The translations under genes were made by a program, and so were the position numbers. Of a stretch of DNA of 64,000 nucleotides, positions 63,071-64,000 are shown piece after piece. Position 1 is the stretch's first letter. Every line of letters begins with the position of its first letter. Source of the stretch: CBDCVY01 sp965223245. GTDB lineage: Bacteria; Nitrospinota; Nitrospinia; Nitrospinales; Nitrospinaceae. A model generated the notes under the pieces. The model had not been told where the DNA came from, did no database searches, and was given only the letters and a program-made list of their open reading frames with translations. The DNA lies in assembly GCA_965223245.1 (NCBI GenBank), contig CBDCVY010000013.1:2976001-3040000 (forward strand), given 5' to 3'.

Positions 63071-64000
63071 CTAAGGTGTTGGCTGTTGAGCGATTTGGTT
63101 TTCTTTTTTATCTTCTAGGGGAGAAATCAGATTCTGGATAGTCTTTTCAATGAAATTTTTTTCTGTTTTTCCATTTCCAGAAATCTCATTTTCAGGTTTT
63201 GAAGTCGCCACATTTAATTTTTCTTTTTTTAAGGCTTTCTCTTTTTTGACTTTGTCTGTATCACTGGAAGGAGTTAAGGCTTGAATCGTTTTCTCAATTA
63301 TTCCAGGCTCTTCTTTATCTTTACCTTTTTCTTTGTTCTTATCTTTTTCATGAACTTTATCTTTGCTTTTTTCTTTAAGGACCGCTTTTTTCACTTCATT
63401 TTTTTTCTTTTCCGTACCTTTGGTTTTTTCTTTTTTGACTTTGTCTGTATCACTGGAAGGAGTTAAGGCTTGAATCGTCTTCTCAATTATTCCAGGCTCT
63501 TCTTTATCTTTACCTTTTTCTTTGTTTTTATCTTTTTCTTTTAGCTCCTCATTTTTCACCACAACCTTTTTCTTTTCTTTTTTCAGTTGCTTATTATCTT
63601 TTTTAGAATTCGAAGAATTATTTTTCTCTTTATCATCTTCTAAGGGAGAAACCAAAGTTTGAATAGTTTTTTCAATCAGCGATTTTTCTTCCATTTTTGG
63701 AGGAGCTTCATTGTCACTATTCTCCGTTGATACTTCCGCCTTTTTCGACTTATCGTCCTCCAAAGGAGAAATTATGGTCTGAATGGTTTTTTCAATAAAA
63801 GATTTCTCTTCTTTAGGAAGTGAGGCTTCATTTTTTTCTATGGGTTCCTTATTATCTACAATTTCTTTCGTTTCAGGGTCTGTCTGATTTGATTGAGGTT
63901 CAGCTACTTTCTTATCCTCATCCTTATTCACTAATTTGTTAAAAGCTTTTTCTATTAGACCCTCTTTTTCTTTTTTATTAGCATTTCCGGTCGCTGGTTT
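63071..64000 (-). CDS. Lysine-rich repeat protein with IEKTIQ modules (5' end beyond window)
   Basis: The frame is open from the window edge at 64000 to the stop at 63071, so the N-terminus is missing; the visible 309 codons do not include a certain start (a GTG at 63931 is internal). It carries six copies of a roughly 20-residue unit of the type xxFIEKTIQxLISPLEDD-K, the first copy reading LIEKAFNKLVNKDEDK. The units alternate with Lys/Glu-rich spacers. Two copies share a near-identical 109-bp segment. There is no membrane helix in the visible part. The repeat may act as a binding helix array. I recognise no family. Confidence 0.75.
   Translation of the reverse strand, partial: KPATGNANKKEKEGLIEKAFNKLVNKDEDKKVAEPQSNQTDPETKEIVDNKEPIEKNEASLPKEEKSFIEKTIQTIISPLEDDKSKKAEVSTENSDNEAPPKMEEKSLIEKTIQTLVSPLEDDKEKNNSSNSKKDNKQLKKEKKKVVVKNEELKEKDKNKEKGKDKEEPGIIEKTIQALTPSSDTDKVKKEKTKGTEKKKNEVKKAVLKEKSKDKVHEKDKNKEKGKDKEEPGIIEKTIQALTPSSDTDKVKKEKALKKEKLNVATSKPENEISGNGKTEKNFIEKTIQNLISPLEDKKENQIAQQPTP
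63241..63349 (-). repeat. 109-bp direct repeat, copy 1, in the IEKTIQ protein gene
   Basis: Matches 63430-63538 at 107 of 109 positions, with an offset of 189 bp (63 codons), preserving the reading frame. It encodes one full IEKTIQALTPSSDTDK unit plus flanking Lys/Glu spacer. Confidence 0.85.
63430..63538 (-). repeat. 109-bp direct repeat, copy 2, in the IEKTIQ protein gene
   Basis: Second copy of the segment at 63241-63349. The two mismatches are C/T transitions. The near-identity contrasts with the divergence of the other four protein repeats. Confidence 0.85.

Noticed and set aside
63241..63538. Mobile element or CRISPR-like origin for the duplicated 109-bp segment
   Set aside because: The copies are in frame within one coding sequence, with no inverted ends or regular spacers; simple intragenic duplication explains it.

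Overview
The window is a gene-dense, AT-rich bacterial chromosome segment. I see no rRNA, tRNA, insertion sequence, prophage or CRISPR array. Three things point to a Gram-negative autotroph, most likely of the phylum Nitrospinota (marine nitrite oxidisers): a five-subunit 2-oxoacid:ferredoxin oxidoreductase of the reverse-TCA type that includes a CO-dehydrogenase-beta-like subunit, outer-membrane and lipoprotein genes, and the low-GC housekeeping set. This is inference, because the window holds no rRNA or nitrite oxidoreductase gene. Most genes are ordinary chromosomal genes in short operons, and both window edges cut through a gene (purQ on the left, a repeat protein on the right).

Layout. 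0-6.5 kb: purQ (partial)-purS, an aldolase/short-chain dehydrogenase fusion, an RND/MMPL exporter and a PagL-like outer-membrane protein. 6.9-13.5 kb: an ECF sigma/anti-sigma pair, a DUF151 nuclease, NAD kinase overlapping an amidase, and an SH3/M48 protease/membrane-protein operon. 13.6-28.5 kb: purH, a DUF6178 protein, a multi-PAS histidine kinase, PgeF, a lysine-repeat histone-like protein, an RlmI-type methyltransferase, MtgA, an M23 peptidase, an SPL-like radical SAM protein, dnaN and DAHP synthase. 28.6-34.1 kb: a possible nitrogen/arginine group made of a degenerate GlnD-like protein, a TPR protein, an arginine-dihydrolase-like enzyme and ornithine carbamoyltransferase. 34.2-44.7 kb: oligoribonuclease, purC-purB, and an operon of low-molecular-weight phosphatase, fructosamine-kinase homologue and a giant alpha-2-macroglobulin.

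44.8-51 kb: small proteins, including a 25-residue membrane peptide with its own promoter and Shine-Dalgarno, a zinc-ribbon protein, and the five-gene oxidoreductase operon with a recognisable promoter and terminator. 51-64 kb: RNase HI, MltA, a methyltransferase, two lipoproteins, a phosphoribosyltransferase, Pcm, an M28 peptidase, a 1357-residue AsmA-like protein and two lysine-rich proteins. The last of these carries a repeated IEKTIQ-type module and runs off the window.

Working themes are purine biosynthesis (purS, Q, H, C and B dispersed over four places), envelope and peptidoglycan maintenance (MtgA, MltA, amidase, PgeF, M23, A2M, AsmA, RND), protein repair (Pcm and the deglycation pair) and reductive carbon metabolism. 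The most unusual items are the 25-aa membrane peptide unit, the GlnD homologue lacking its catalytic acidic pair, the PagL homologue lacking its catalytic glutamate, the IEKTIQ repeat protein and the arginine-dihydrolase/argF pair.
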